64,000 nucleotides of DNA from Nectonema munidae (lineage: Eukaryota > Nematomorpha > Nectonematoida > Nectonematidae). Where the stretch lies: contig JAUIRK010000043.1 of NCBI GenBank assembly GCA_030549495.1, positions 434,001 to 498,000 on the forward strand. Reading direction: 5' to 3'. The notes beneath the pieces were generated by a model, which was not told the origin of the DNA, did no database searches, and was given only the letters and a program-made list of their open reading frames with translations. A program made the translations under genes and the position numbers. Below are positions 1-11,136 of the stretch, one piece after another. Numbering within the stretch: position 1 is the first letter of the stretch; each line of letters starts with the position of its first letter.

Positions 1-380
1 ATAAATTTTGGTTTAAAACATTTTTAATAAAAAAAAAAGCATAAACTATAAATGGTTAAATTATCTGATAAGGGAATAAGTATAATTACTTTTTCTTTAG
101 ATAACGTAAAGAGTGAACTATTTAAATAAATCATTTTGCTATGACGCTCAGGCACACAGATAAATCAAAAGTAATTTAATATAGCGTTGTTGTGGATATT
201 TAGTGGCGTTATATTTAGAGTTAGTGTGTTTCAATTCTAAATAGTACTCTATGCATTGAATCATAAAATCTATTCTTTTTTTGTCATATTTTCTTTGTGT
301 ACTGTACTGAGACTTACAAGTTAATATTTTATAAAACATTTTGCTCCCAACATATAAGAGAAATGAATGCATATGTTTCT
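1..380. other. Non-coding, no gene seen
   Basis: AT-rich sequence with only short chance ORFs of skewed composition. I see no domain, RNA gene or clear repeat boundary here. It may be part of the first netrin intron, because the netrin exon to the right is on the minus strand and its donor points this way. Confidence 0.4.
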
Positions 381-786
381 AGGACAATGGCCCCGTGGAC
401 AATTGGCCCCTAGGATAATTACCCCTTGAACACTAAAAAAGTGATTATTCAAAAAAAAATTAAAAAAAGATTTTAACTTTTGAAAAATGATTAAAAAAAT
501 GTTTAACAATTAATAAAAAAAGTCAAAACCATTTGAAAATAAGAAAAAATGATTTAACTATAATTTCAAATTTTGAGCAGCTATACAATTAAATCATAAT
601 TAATTCTATTAGAAATACTAACTCTAAATTTAATTATATCACAAACAGTCACTTTAAAAATAATTACATCAAAAAACTAAAAATAAAATTAATTATATTT
701 ATTAGAATGATTAGATTTAGTAAAAATATCGGGCACAGTTGTAAGGAGGCAATTATCTAGGGAGCAATTTTCTGGGCAAATTGTCT
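381..786. mobile_element. MITE with imperfect terminal inverted repeats
   Basis: The left end (381-430) and the reverse complement of the right end (about 735-786) share the same arrangement of GGACAATT-type units, each followed by a C-run. The order is AGGACAAT, GGACAATTGGCCCC, then TAGGATAATTACCCC on the left, and a matching GACAATT, AAAATTGCTCCC, TAGATAATTGCC series on the right. The interior is A/T-rich and non-coding. The termini and superfamily are not resolved. Confidence 0.5.
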
Positions 787-2926
787 GGGTACCAATCATA
801 TGATAGAAGAAAAGGAAATGAGTCTGGTTCATGGACACTATAGTAAATTTCCCAAAATCATTACTTGAAGATTATTTCTCAAAAGGCAGTTTCGTGAAAA
901 AAAGTAGATGAATGTAAAAAACCAAAAATAACTTTATTGTAAAAAGAACAGATAATATTAAGAACGGGTTATTTTATTATAAATATGTATTCTCGCCATA
1001 GTTTATTCTACTTGTATGAAATATTGTGTACAACACTTCTTAAATATACTTGTCAAAGTTTGATGTCTAGTTAGATAGCTCATACAGCAACGAATTTTGA
1101 ACAATTTACTTTCGAAAAATCGAGAGTTTCAGGAAATTCCTTTTCAAGCAAATAATTTCGAGAAATTGAACGAGAAAACACTTAACTTATTAAATATTTG
1201 ATAATCTTTGAGCATTTAAGAAGATATTAAATTGAATGCCAGACAGTTTTTCGACTATCCTATTGATACAAGAAACAATATATATTTACTCTTTTATCAA
1301 CAAAGAGCCTCCAAGGCAGGACGTCAACACAGTCTGCTCATTTTTTTTGCAAGAAAGATGTATGCACTTTTTTCGTTCTAATTTTAAATTCGAGGAAAAA
1401 ATAATTTGTATGAAATTTACAATAAAATTTTCCAACATTTTCGATTTAGAATGCCAACGTTCCACTTGTGAAACATCGAAAAAAGGTTTAAAGGAATTTT
1501 TTTGAGTTTTTTTATTTAGCTTCTAAATTAGTCATTATTAAATATATATCAACAAATTTTATTGAAAGTAAAAATTATTTTAAGTAGTGGCGTCTAAACT
1601 TTATAAATTAAAATTGAAAATAACAAATCGGAAAATAAACACAAGAGTCATGTCATGTTTTCTCAAATTTTGATTTATCAATTCTGAAAATTATGTAGAT
1701 GCTGATCCTAATGTCAATAATTTTAAACCTAACATCTAATTGGTGGTTTATATTATGGATGACAGAAGTTATATAAAAAATACCTTAATTTTCTCTTAGA
1801 CTCCAATAAAATGTAAATATAGAAAATAATTGATCTTTCACAAAGAAGTTTTGTTTTTATCTTTGTTTCCATTTTACCTATTTAAGGTGTTTTTTATCTT
1901 CTTTCTTACCGACATTTTAATTCTTTGATTGGAGCCAGAGGACTAATCCTCCTTTCCCCTCTCATTCCATCAACGACATTATTAACTGCTTACTTTGACA
2001 AAAATTTAAACATTGTTTTAAAAATTGATTTTATATATAAATAATGTTCTGTCTTATTAAAAAATTAGTATACCGATAATATATTATGAAATTTTTAAAT
2101 GTCATCCAGAAAGAAAGTAACGGCTAAATTATAGAAAAATTGATTTTTATAGTATATTAAAAAATAGTTAATTTACTTGCTTAAATGAAAAGTGTAGTTA
2201 AAGGAATTTATCTTAATCTTAAAAATGAATGTTTTAAAACGAGATAAAAAATAAAAGGAAGTTTAAAGATCACTCCTAAATAATTGAAAGATAAATTCTC
2301 TATTTTAAATTTATCCATAAGAGTTTATTGTTAATCTCAATAAAAATGCATACTGAATAAATAAACAAAATATATACGAAAAAGGAAAAAAATCTAAAAA
2401 TGATTAATTTCTGGAGATTTTTTGTATGATTTGTGTAGAGATAACCAGAGGCCTCATTTCAGTGGGGGTGGGGGCTAGACTAGGTAACAAGTTCACCTGC
2501 GTTTTTTTAACAGAGTGATCTTTTTAAATTTTTTATATTATTTAAAAAAAAATTGATTATCTTGAACTTTTTTGTTTTTATTATTTTTAAAATGGAAATT
2601 TTGAGTCAAGTAATTAAATGATTTTTCGTTCTAAAGGAAATTTTATGCAAAAAACTTGATATAAATGTCAATTATTGAAAAAAAGCCCTTTAAAACAGAC
2701 ATTAAACTTTTTACCTTCTCCCACTCCCTTCCCTACATTTTTCAATAAAATAAAGCCTATGAATTTTTTCGGTTGTAATTGACAATTATACCAGATTTTA
2801 TCTTTATCTCGACATATAATAAATATAATGTAATTTTTTCATCCTGAGAATGATGTAAAATTACTTCAAAATTTAAAATTTAGATGTATGAAGGAATTAA
2901 TTTCACTGTAATGAATAAGATTTTAC
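787..2926. other. Non-coding, probably netrin intron
   Basis: No coding signal beyond chance ORFs. It lies directly downstream (minus strand) of the netrin donor site, so it should be intronic. A G-run near 2463-2480 and a C-rich run near 2718-2735 are weakly inverted, but too short to call an element. Confidence 0.4.
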
Positions 2927-3289
2927 CTGTGCATTGAGATTTTTGGAGCAGTAGCGATTTGGGGGCGAACCACACGTTGAAGAAGCCCATACTTTTTTGC
3001 CGAAAGCAGCATTTACGAGATCCGGGATGCATCGTCTCGCATTTCCTTTGGAGTCGTAGCAGGGATCCAAGGGGTTCATGGGAATCGAAAATAAGTTATA
3101 GAACTTGCTTCTCTCCATTTCAATGAAGTTTTGGCTTTGCATATGCACAGGAAAAAGAAGGAGCAAGAATATTTTGAGAATGTTGCTCAGACAGTGTAAA
3201 AGGCAAATGTCGTCTTCTCTTTTCTTCGTCTTGAGTGATTTCGAGTGGAAGAATGTTTGGCTGTTGAGAGTGTTGTAGATTAAAATCAT
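2927..3289 (-). CDS. Netrin, 5' coding exon (partial)
   Basis: The C-terminal half of this ORF has the start of a laminin N-terminal (LamNT) domain of netrin type: [16 protein letters not shown], then [21 protein letters not shown]. This spacing is that of netrins rather than laminin beta or gamma chains. A hydrophobic stretch (around [13 protein letters not shown]) about 40 residues after the first Met would act as the secretion signal. Netrins are secreted axon-guidance ligands that bind DCC/Frazzled and UNC-5. The exon ends at a CAG|GTAAAA donor (intron begins at 2926). The remaining exons, encoding the rest of LamNT, the EGF modules and the netrin C-terminal domain, must lie left of the window. 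The true start is uncertain: the signal is unusually internal if the first Met (3289) is used, so a Met nearer the hydrophobic segment or an upstream spliced exon is possible. Confidence 0.82.
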
Positions 3290-4291
3290 TTGATCGAAAC
3301 AATTTACTTTGTGTTGTTGCTTTAAAAGTTTTATACCATTTTATATTGAGAGCGAATGCTTAGATTTTTACTTGAGCAGCTCTAAGGAAAAAGATGTTTA
3401 CAAAAAGTTATGTTGGTGGATCAAATAGTAGAGTCTAAGGAGCAAAAAACTTAACAACAAAGCTAGAATTTGGTCAGTGGTTTTGAAAGATCAGAGGATT
3501 ATTAAGGCGTATAAACACAGATTTTTACGTGTGACTTTTATTATATTGATGATATAATTATGGTTGCTTGTAGAATTAGACAAAGATTAATTTGTCTAAA
3601 AAGTGTTAAAAAGGGAGAAAGAGAAGGAAAGAGACAAAGTGTCTAGCGCAAAACCAGCATGACAGCAGAAGGAAGAGCAGCCATTGAATACTAATAATTT
3701 TTCTATCTTCTAATTTGTGATTTCAACATTAGAATAATTTATGGGATGATGACTGTTATTATCGTTGTTAATAGCGAAGGAGCGATTCGTATTAAAAATA
3801 TGATGGCTATTTATATTAAAATGAAGCTTATGATAATGTTTCATCAATAATCACAATCATTTTCATCATCATAGGCAGTCACAAAATATAAATTGTGTTG
3901 ATGAATTAGTTGATGGCTATGGTGATATCATTTAGAACTAAGGAATTTTAATTTTAAATATATTCAATGTATTGTGGTGACGAATGTGAAGATATAATTT
4001 CTAATAAACAAGCATAAAATAACTTAATATTCATTCATCAAAGATCACTTATTCCATTCGGAAAGAGTTTACATTAAACCCTAACTAGAGCTGTCAATCA
4101 TTGTTTTAGTGTTATAATTCTTTTATTTAATTCGCTGTACACCTTATCAATCACGATTTAGGACAAGCACGGAATTACTAGACGTATAAAGTAGTTTCCG
4201 CTTTGTATTCAGATTGAATTGTGGGAGAATTATAACAATTACTTAGTTAGGTGACAAACAGGAAGAAGGCACTGGCATCTTTTATACATTT
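3290..4291. other. Non-coding, upstream of netrin exon
   Basis: No ORF or repeat boundary that I can support. It would contain the 5' UTR, the promoter or an upstream intron of netrin, but no core promoter element is convincing. Confidence 0.3.
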
Positions 4292-4430
4292 TAACACCTC
4301 TTTATTGTAACGATAAAAGTTGACCATCAACTCGCATGTACTCTTTTGATAAACTTAAATCACATACATGCAAGGACAATAGGAACAGCAGTTTTTAACT
4401 GAAACTGGAAAGTTTATAAAAAGTAGCTTA
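4292..4430 (+). repeat. ~137-bp direct repeat, left copy
   Basis: It begins TAACACCTC at the T of a TTAA and ends at the left edge of the piggyBac-like element. It matches 6732-6867 nearly base for base apart from about ten substitutions and small gaps, sharing for instance the run around ACTTAAATCACATACATGC. The repeat is not LTR-like and has no coding content. Confidence 0.85.
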
Positions 4431-6730
4431 CGGTTAGTTTACAACCATGGGTAAATTTTACCCAACAGTACTTTTAGAGTTACATTCTGCTCATAATTTA
4501 ATTAAAAATAGTTTAAAATTTAATGACATTTAATGTTTTAGTTTTTTTAATATCCATTTAAAGTTTCATGATTTTTGAATAACTGAAAAAAAATAATACA
4601 TTGTTTGTATTAAGTACTTCTGCAGTATTGGGTAATTTTTCCCCTATCTTTGTAGGCAATTGTAATCTTTTTCAATTGAACAAATATTACTCTTTGATTT
4701 ATTATTATGATATGCAGTTTATATTATACGCTGTTTGCATTGCACAATATTACGTAAAAGAGTAAAGCTTTTTCACAGATTTTAACACAGCTGTTATTGC
4801 ACCAAGCGCGTAGCTCTCTCTTCATTTTTCTTTAGCTGTGTTATATTTTATCTTAAAATGTTTCGTTCAAAAAGATCTACAAAAGATAAGGCATTGACTA
4901 AAATTGATCAATCTATGTTCGCATATAGTGATAATGAAGAAAAATTTGTTGAGAATCTTAGTGAATTAGAGGGCGAAACTTCTTTACAGTAACGCTGAAT
5001 CGTCCGAGAATGATTCCTTTTCTTCAAAAATAGGCGAAGCTTTTTACGAACCAAGTTCTTCATAATCGGAGAGCGAAAGTGACTTTTATAGTGATCAGCT
5101 TTCTCCAACTTCTTCTAAAAGAAATTATGATAGTTCAGAAATAACTTTTTTTGCACCTGATGGAAGAGAATGGCGCAATAATTGTTCTTCTAACTCTAGT
5201 CTACAAAGATCTGAAAATATTTTTAAAAATAAACCATTCAAAATTAATCATAAAATAAATTCTAAGAAAGAAATTGAAGCATTTCTTCTTTTTTACAATG
5301 ATGAATCTGGTTAAAAAAAAGAAATGGGATGTCATTGACGAAATAGAAATGAATGCTTTTTTTGGCTTGTTTATTCTTGTTGGAGCATATAATGCTGGAT
5401 ATCGGTCTACCTTGAATCTTTGATGGAGAGCCTATATTTTGAGCTACAATGTCTCAAAAAAGATTTCTTGAAATAAAAAGTTTTTTACGTTTTGACGATA
5501 AGTTGAGAAGAGAAAAAGAAGATCCTTTAGCTCCTATACGATTTCTAAGTGAAAAAGTTTTTCAAAGCTTTCAAGAATATGTAGTTGCGCTTCCTTATTT
5601 GACTATTGATGAGCAAATATTGGAGTTTCACGGTAATGTGAGTTCCAAGCAGTACATTCCTTCTAAGCCCAGAAAATTTGGGATCAAAGTGTTTTTGATT
5701 GCAAGTAGTGGAGGCGAATATGTTTTCAATGGTCTAGATTATATCGGTTCAAAAACATATAAAGATAGTCTACCGCAAACTTGTTTGAGTAAAACTGGTT
5801 CTATCGTTTTTGATCTTATGAAGCCGTTTATGAATTCAGGTAGAAATTTAACTGGTGACAATTTTTTTCTTCATGTGATGAACTTCTGAATCAAAAGACA
5901 ACATATGTGGGAACAATAAAGAAAAATGAAAGATGTCTTCCTTCAAAAAGTTTAGCTAAACTCAAAGCTAAATAACGAAAAAGTCGATTTTTTTCAATAA
6001 TAAAAAATTGTTGTTGTTTTTATGACAAAAAGTCTTTTCTTGTTTTAATTGACTATTTTGATACTTTAAGCTGTCAAAATAATAATAGTGAAAAACCAAG
6101 TCAAGTTTTATTTTACAATAAAACAAAAAGTGGCGTTGATATAATTGATAAAAAAACAAGGGCTTTCAGTTGTAAAAGAAAGTGTAGAAGATGGTCATTT
6201 GCTTTCATGTGTAATCTTCTAGATTTGTCTTGCATAAATGCTAATTATATTTATAACAAAATTAATTTAGTTCAATTATCGCATTATGACTTCTTGGTAA
6301 ACTTGGGCTACCAGTTTGTCGATCAACATATTAATAAAAGAAAGAAGAATCCGAAAAGTTTACAAAAAGACGTTGTTATTTCTTTAGAACTTTGTGGATA
6401 TTCATGCAAAAAAAATCAAGGCGTGAAGTTTGTAGTAATGACAGAAAATCTCATCCAGCATGTATAATTTGCAAAAAAGTAATACTCTTTCAAAGTGTGT
6501 GAAAGTTTCATTGATATTTAATTTAATAAAATTGTCTTTTAAATATAAAATATCTAAATAATTAAAAATTCATAAAAACTTTAACTAAATCTTAAATTAC
6601 TTACAATATTCAAGTTATATTTAAATATAGTATTAACACTTTTAAAACACTTTAAACGTTAACCATATAAAAATGGGTAAAATTACCCATGGTTGTAACA
6701 GCATAAAATTTTTACGAGGTACACTAACCG
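4431..6730 (+). mobile_element. piggyBac-like DNA transposon, decayed
   Basis: The ends carry inverted CGGTTAGT / ACTAACCG, followed inside by a second inverted block TACAACCATGGGTAA on the left and its complement on the right (6675-6700). The left end seems to lack about 30 bp present between these blocks on the right. The neighbouring TTA/CTAA bases fit a worn TTAA target site. The interior encodes a broken piggyBac transposase. Both outer edges abut copies of a ~137-bp direct repeat, so the element seems to have landed at a TTAA at the junction of a pre-existing tandem dimer. Confidence 0.75.
4859..6530 (+). pseudogene. piggyBac transposase (DDE_Tnp_1_7) pseudogene
   Basis: The acidic Ser/Glu-rich N-terminus typical of the family begins at 4859 (MFRSKRSTKD) and soon hits a stop. 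It continues in another frame to WRNN and later segments. The best-kept core is 5449-5889, with RFLEIKSFLRFDD, the first catalytic Asp in TIDEQ and the second in TGDNFF. The third Asp lies in SGVDIIDKKTRAF (about 6130-6160), followed by a membrane-like WSFAFMCNLLDLSCINA segment. A C-terminal Cys-rich end (CSND..HPACIICKK) is readable only in a shifted frame near 6430-6475. Stops and frameshifts occur in the N-terminal, central and C-terminal parts, so it cannot make a transposase. Confidence 0.85.
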
Positions 6731-6867
6731 CTAACACCTCATTATTGTAACGATAAAAGTTAACCATCAACGCGCATGCACACTTTTGATAAACTTAAAT
6801 CACATACATGCAAGGACAATAGGAACAGTAGTTTTTAACTGAAGGAAAGTTTATAAAAAGTGGCTTT
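6731..6867 (+). repeat. ~137-bp direct repeat, right copy
   Basis: Second copy of the repeat at 4292-4430, starting CTAACACCTC immediately after the right end of the piggyBac-like element and ending near AAAAAGTGGCTT. It is about 93% identical to the left copy by eye. Confidence 0.85.
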
Positions 6868-9069
6868 TAGTCAAAAATCGATTACATTTTTTCAATAATT
6901 GTAAAAATAACACTAATTTGGAAAAAAAAATTTCATTTTTACCCTAAAACATAAAAAGATAAAGAGTGTTATAAACCTTGAAAAAAATTTATACAATCAT
7001 GATAAATTACGTTATTAAATTTGTTAGCTTCATTATTTTTGATGTACCCCCAGTGTATAATTAGTATAGAAATTATTTAATCAGCAAGAAATTTAGCATA
7101 ATCAACAATTTTTAGTTTTTGTTTAATTCGCACTATCAAAGGATATATGCTTCAAAATTATATTTTCCTTTTATAGTCTTATAAAAGTTATAAGATATAG
7201 AAGATTTTCAAAAGTTATAAATCCAGAATTGCAGAAAGTTATATGAAGAAACTGAATATATGCGCGTAAGTGTCACCCAAATTAAACCGCTATCAATGCA
7301 TCATGTCAAATCATAAACTCAAACACGAAATTCATCATCAATCTCATAATTTTCTTGCATAAAAATTTTTCAAGTTTGGGCAAAGATGTAGCAAGTGTTC
7401 ATTAAATGTCTAACTATTCATTTTCTACCTATATTGAACTAATTCAGATTCTTAAATTGACGCTTGAAAGGAATGAACTAAAATGCAAAATTTTATTTTC
7501 ATTAGAAATTCTGTCATATTTGTAGTAGGTAAATTTTTTGTTTTTTTAATTGAGTTAATTTTAATAACAAAACAGCTATTTAAATGAAGTAAACTACCAT
7601 TTCTACATTATTGTTATTATTCCCAATCTGTATATATTGTGAAGATTTATCAATGTCTTATTAATTATTAATAATTGATAAATATTTAATAATCAGTTTG
7701 CGTGATTCGTTGTTGATTTATCGTAAAATTCATTCTTGAAATTTTAAGACCACAATAAGTCACAATATAATGTGATCTGAAATACTTTAGAGAACAAATT
7801 TATACTTTTGTTAATACTAGTTAAAGCAATAATAAACCCAATCAAAAGAAGTGAGTTTTTTTGAAAATTAGATTGACAGCTGCGAATTATAATTTCTTAT
7901 GAATGTTTTATTTGACTTGCAGTTGTAAAAGCACATTGTGGTTCATTAATGGTTAATGTGTTATATTTTGAACTTTTATATTAATTTAAAAAGAATATAA
8001 CAGAGAAAAGTTTATCTCTGATAAAGAGATAAACGCCAAGAAGAAGAATACGATTCAGAAAATATTATATTGCAAAATATATTATACACATTAATTTTTT
8101 TTTCAATAACATTTTTTAACTTTTTTCAGCTTTATAAAAGTTTCAAATTTTAAAATTAAAAAGAAATTATAATTTACATCTACTTATCAATAGCATATGA
8201 AGAAACTATTGGGAAAAATTATTAACAAATTTAAAATAAATTTTTTATAGATCAAATAGTTCATTAAAATTTTTTCAAATCAATATTTTATGGTTAATAG
8301 CTGGATATTTAGATGCAATATAGATTCAAATTTAACTAAAAAAATATAGAGGTAATAAAAATATAGGCAGCATAGTATATATCCAATTGCATAACATTAT
8401 ATAATACATATTGGTGAAATTTAATTAACCACTTTCAGGCAAGCAGTTAGTTGTTTAATTTGTTTACCTATATACTCTTGCATCATTCCTACCTAAAAAC
8501 GTAGCCCGGTGGGGCCGAGAGGATCAGACCCCCTATATAATAAAACTTTTTACCCACTGAGAAAATTAATTATGATTCCAAGAAAAGTTCAACTATTTTA
8601 ATATCTAATTTTTTTTTCTTTGGCCACTCCAAAATTTTTTATAACACTAGACAAGCCTGGCTACTCCGGTGTCCGTATTTCATATACATTTAAATGCTAC
8701 TTAGTTAGTCAGTGTTAGTTAGTAAGATAGTTAGTTGATTAGTTATTTAGTTTAATTTTTTTAGTTTTGATAATTATATTAATTTAAATTTAATTCCCTT
8801 AAAAATAAATTGAACTCATTCTTGAATAAGGTTTTAATTTGCAAAGACGCTTATTGCACATCGTTTGCAGGTGATCATACTTACAAATGATATACGTTTG
8901 GATTCCACGTTTAAACGTTTAATTTGTGTAAAACAAAACGATTAAAAGATTAACAGGACTGATTTCTTCATGGCAAGAGCACCAGCATTTATGCACGTAC
9001 ACATCCCTTCTATGCTCAAATATGCATTTGCATATACACATATATAGGAGAGGTATTATGTTAGGGGTA
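6868..9069. other. Non-coding with one worn repeat
   Basis: No gene seen. A GC-richer patch at about 8507-8663 begins GTAGCCCGGTGGGGCC and ends GGCTACTCCGG, with a short inverted match TAGCC(C/A)GG at its ends. It is probably an old MITE. The rest is AT-rich without clear structure. Confidence 0.35.
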
Positions 9070-9242
9070 TTAACTTGCACTCTCTTTTGACGCCGCGTTA
9101 GAAGAATTAGGGACTGATGGTTTAGTTGGAGGATTACTTAAATCCAGCGCTACTCCTTTTCTTGCACGTTTTTCATGTAAGCTTCTATTAGCGTAATGAT
9201 ATTTAGCGATGTACGTGTTTCTATAATGTTTTGAAACGGAAA
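9070..9242 (-). CDS. Possible terminal exon of an unrecognised gene
   Basis: The minus strand reads open from an acceptor-like TTCTTTAG (AG at 9244-9243) to a TAA at 9072-9070. The encoded tail is YRNTYIAKYHYANR, a basic EKRARKG stretch, then a Ser/Pro/Asn-rich end (NPPTKPSVPNSSNAASK). Its composition is far less A/T-biased than the surrounding DNA, which is why I list it. I do not recognise the protein. It cannot be the chitinase C-terminus, because that gene stops at 11005. It might be the cytoplasmic tail of a membrane protein. A chance ORF is also possible. Confidence 0.3.
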
Positions 9243-10901
9243 CTAAAGAATCGTCAATGAAAAATAAAAACCTTGTATTCAATTTTGAATCGATTCCCCT
9301 ATTGCTAAATATATTGGAGAATTTTTTAAAACTTTCAAATTATATCTTAAAATATATCATTCTTAGTTGTCTTTGGTATTATTACACTTTTATTGTGTTT
9401 ATTGCTGTTCTATTTTTTAAAAGAGAATTTAAAAAATTCAAATAGAATTCCAAAAAGTAGAAATATAACTAAAAACGGTATATATTAAAATTTGATTAAT
9501 AGAAAAAAACCTGTACTAAAGTAATTTTCAAACGAAATAGTGAAAGAGAGTCAAAAATCTTATTATATGTGATTAATGTAAAGATATAATTATGATTACA
9601 TTTTTATATCTAAAAGTTTGAAAAATAAATGCAAATTTACCACATTTTTATTGAAATATCTTAACCACGCTTGTGGCAAAAGATGGTCTCTCTAATGCGT
9701 TCTATTTGTAACTGAACTAATCGTTCGCTATTTTCTTTGTTCTTATTTTGTTTAACATTTTGGTTTTATGGTTAAATTTTATTTTAGACTTTCTATATTT
9801 GCTTATAACAATATTTTGCCTTTTCCTTCGACACTATTTTGAAAAGACCATACGTCATATTATATTGAATTAAAGCAAAAAATAACTAAATTAAATACTA
9901 ACCAATCTACACATGAAGAGTTCAAGCCTTTTTAATGTCTTGTGCGGTTCTCTTTGAGAAAGTCCTTTCATTAATATGTTTGCTTTACATGGAAACAATA
10001 TTGCGTAATTTGCAAATTAGATATTTTATAAAGTTTACAAGACGTTTAGAATTGTTTTTTTCCAAACCTAAGACAATATTTGATTAGCTTCTTGAAGATT
10101 ATTCACTAAAATATGTTGATTTTTTATAAATTCAAAGATTTCTCGTTGTTAAACGCACTTTTTAATTCGATGCTTCAAATCAGGTTAAAAAAATGAATGA
10201 CAGCTACTGGAAAGAAAGATGAATTTTAATCATGTCAAAAATATCGATTGTGGACATTCAGCAATAGTTTGCTTGAAAATATGATACAAAATATGGCTTC
10301 AAATCCTTAGAACAATTTCCATATGGTGTACATATCAAAAGGAAAAATATCAACAAACTTATATGACATGCGAGATATAAGCACGCAAAATTGTTCAATT
10401 AAAATGATTCCCAAAAAACAATCAAAGCCAAAGTTGCATTGCTTTATAGAAAAAATCGTTCCAATTTCTCAGACTAAATATTAAATCATTATTATAAATG
10501 AAATACAGTTTGTATATACTATATATATAATCGATTAGTCATTATTATTCTCTTTTGGTAGGAACAACTTTTAAAAGTCCTTAAAGGTAGCATGATACAA
10601 GAGAAAAAACTTTCATTTGCTACACAAATTATTCTTTAGCGCCTTTTTCATTTTAACCACTATGAAAAGTATTGTAACTAAAGATAGATATGATATAAGG
10701 TATACAATCTCTCTCTATATATATAATGATGGTAAATATATGTATTGAATGGCTGTGTTTATCTATTTATGATCGTCATCATAAAAGGGCATAATAAATT
10801 ACGAAGTCCTCATTTGATGTTAGGATATCCACTTAAATCTCACCAATTTTGTAATTGAAATTTGTATCAACGCAAGTAGAAAAATCAATAGAAATCTTTG
10901 A
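9243..10901. other. Intergenic, no gene seen
   Basis: AT-rich sequence downstream of the chitinase stop. No recognisable ORF or RNA gene. Dinucleotide (TA) and (TC/TA) runs occur near 10512-10530 and 10709-10730. Confidence 0.4.
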
Positions 10902-10907
10902 TTTATT
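10902..10907 (-). terminator. Candidate chitinase polyadenylation signal AATAAA
   Basis: Canonical AATAAA on the minus strand about 100 nt downstream of the chitinase stop codon (11007-11005). Distance and orientation fit a short 3' UTR. Confidence 0.5.
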
Positions 10908-11004
10908 GACATAATGATTTAATTAATACATCATTAGTTCTTAAAACAGCTTCATAAAATGTTGACATGAAGTTTAGAAAAAAGTATTATTAGTTAAAGT
11001 ATAT

Positions 11005-11136
11005 TCAATCCATTTCTTTCTTGATAAACTTTATGATTGGATAGGGACGAATGTCGCAGTATTTGCCTAAAAAATCATCAGAATCTAAAGACCAGACCAT
11101 TGCTCCAGCTAAACCATACTTCTTTATGTAGTAGCT
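11005..11136 (-). CDS. Chitinase exon 8 (terminal)
   Basis: Encodes SYYIKKYGLAGAMVWSLDSD, then DFLGKYC and a short basic end FIKKEMD followed by TGA. Acceptor TATTTAAG ends at 11137. The chain stops right after the TIM barrel, so no chitin-binding module is present. Confidence 0.9.
   Translation of the reverse strand, partial: SYYIKKYGLAGAMVWSLDSDDFLGKYCDIRPYPIIKFIKKEMD

Noticed and set aside
1236-1505. 89-codon open frame on the plus strand
   Set aside because: No recognisable motif, no splice context and AT-driven composition.
4292-6867. 137-bp direct repeats as LTRs
   Set aside because: Too short, lack TG...CA ends, and enclose a piggyBac transposase rather than any retroelement gene.
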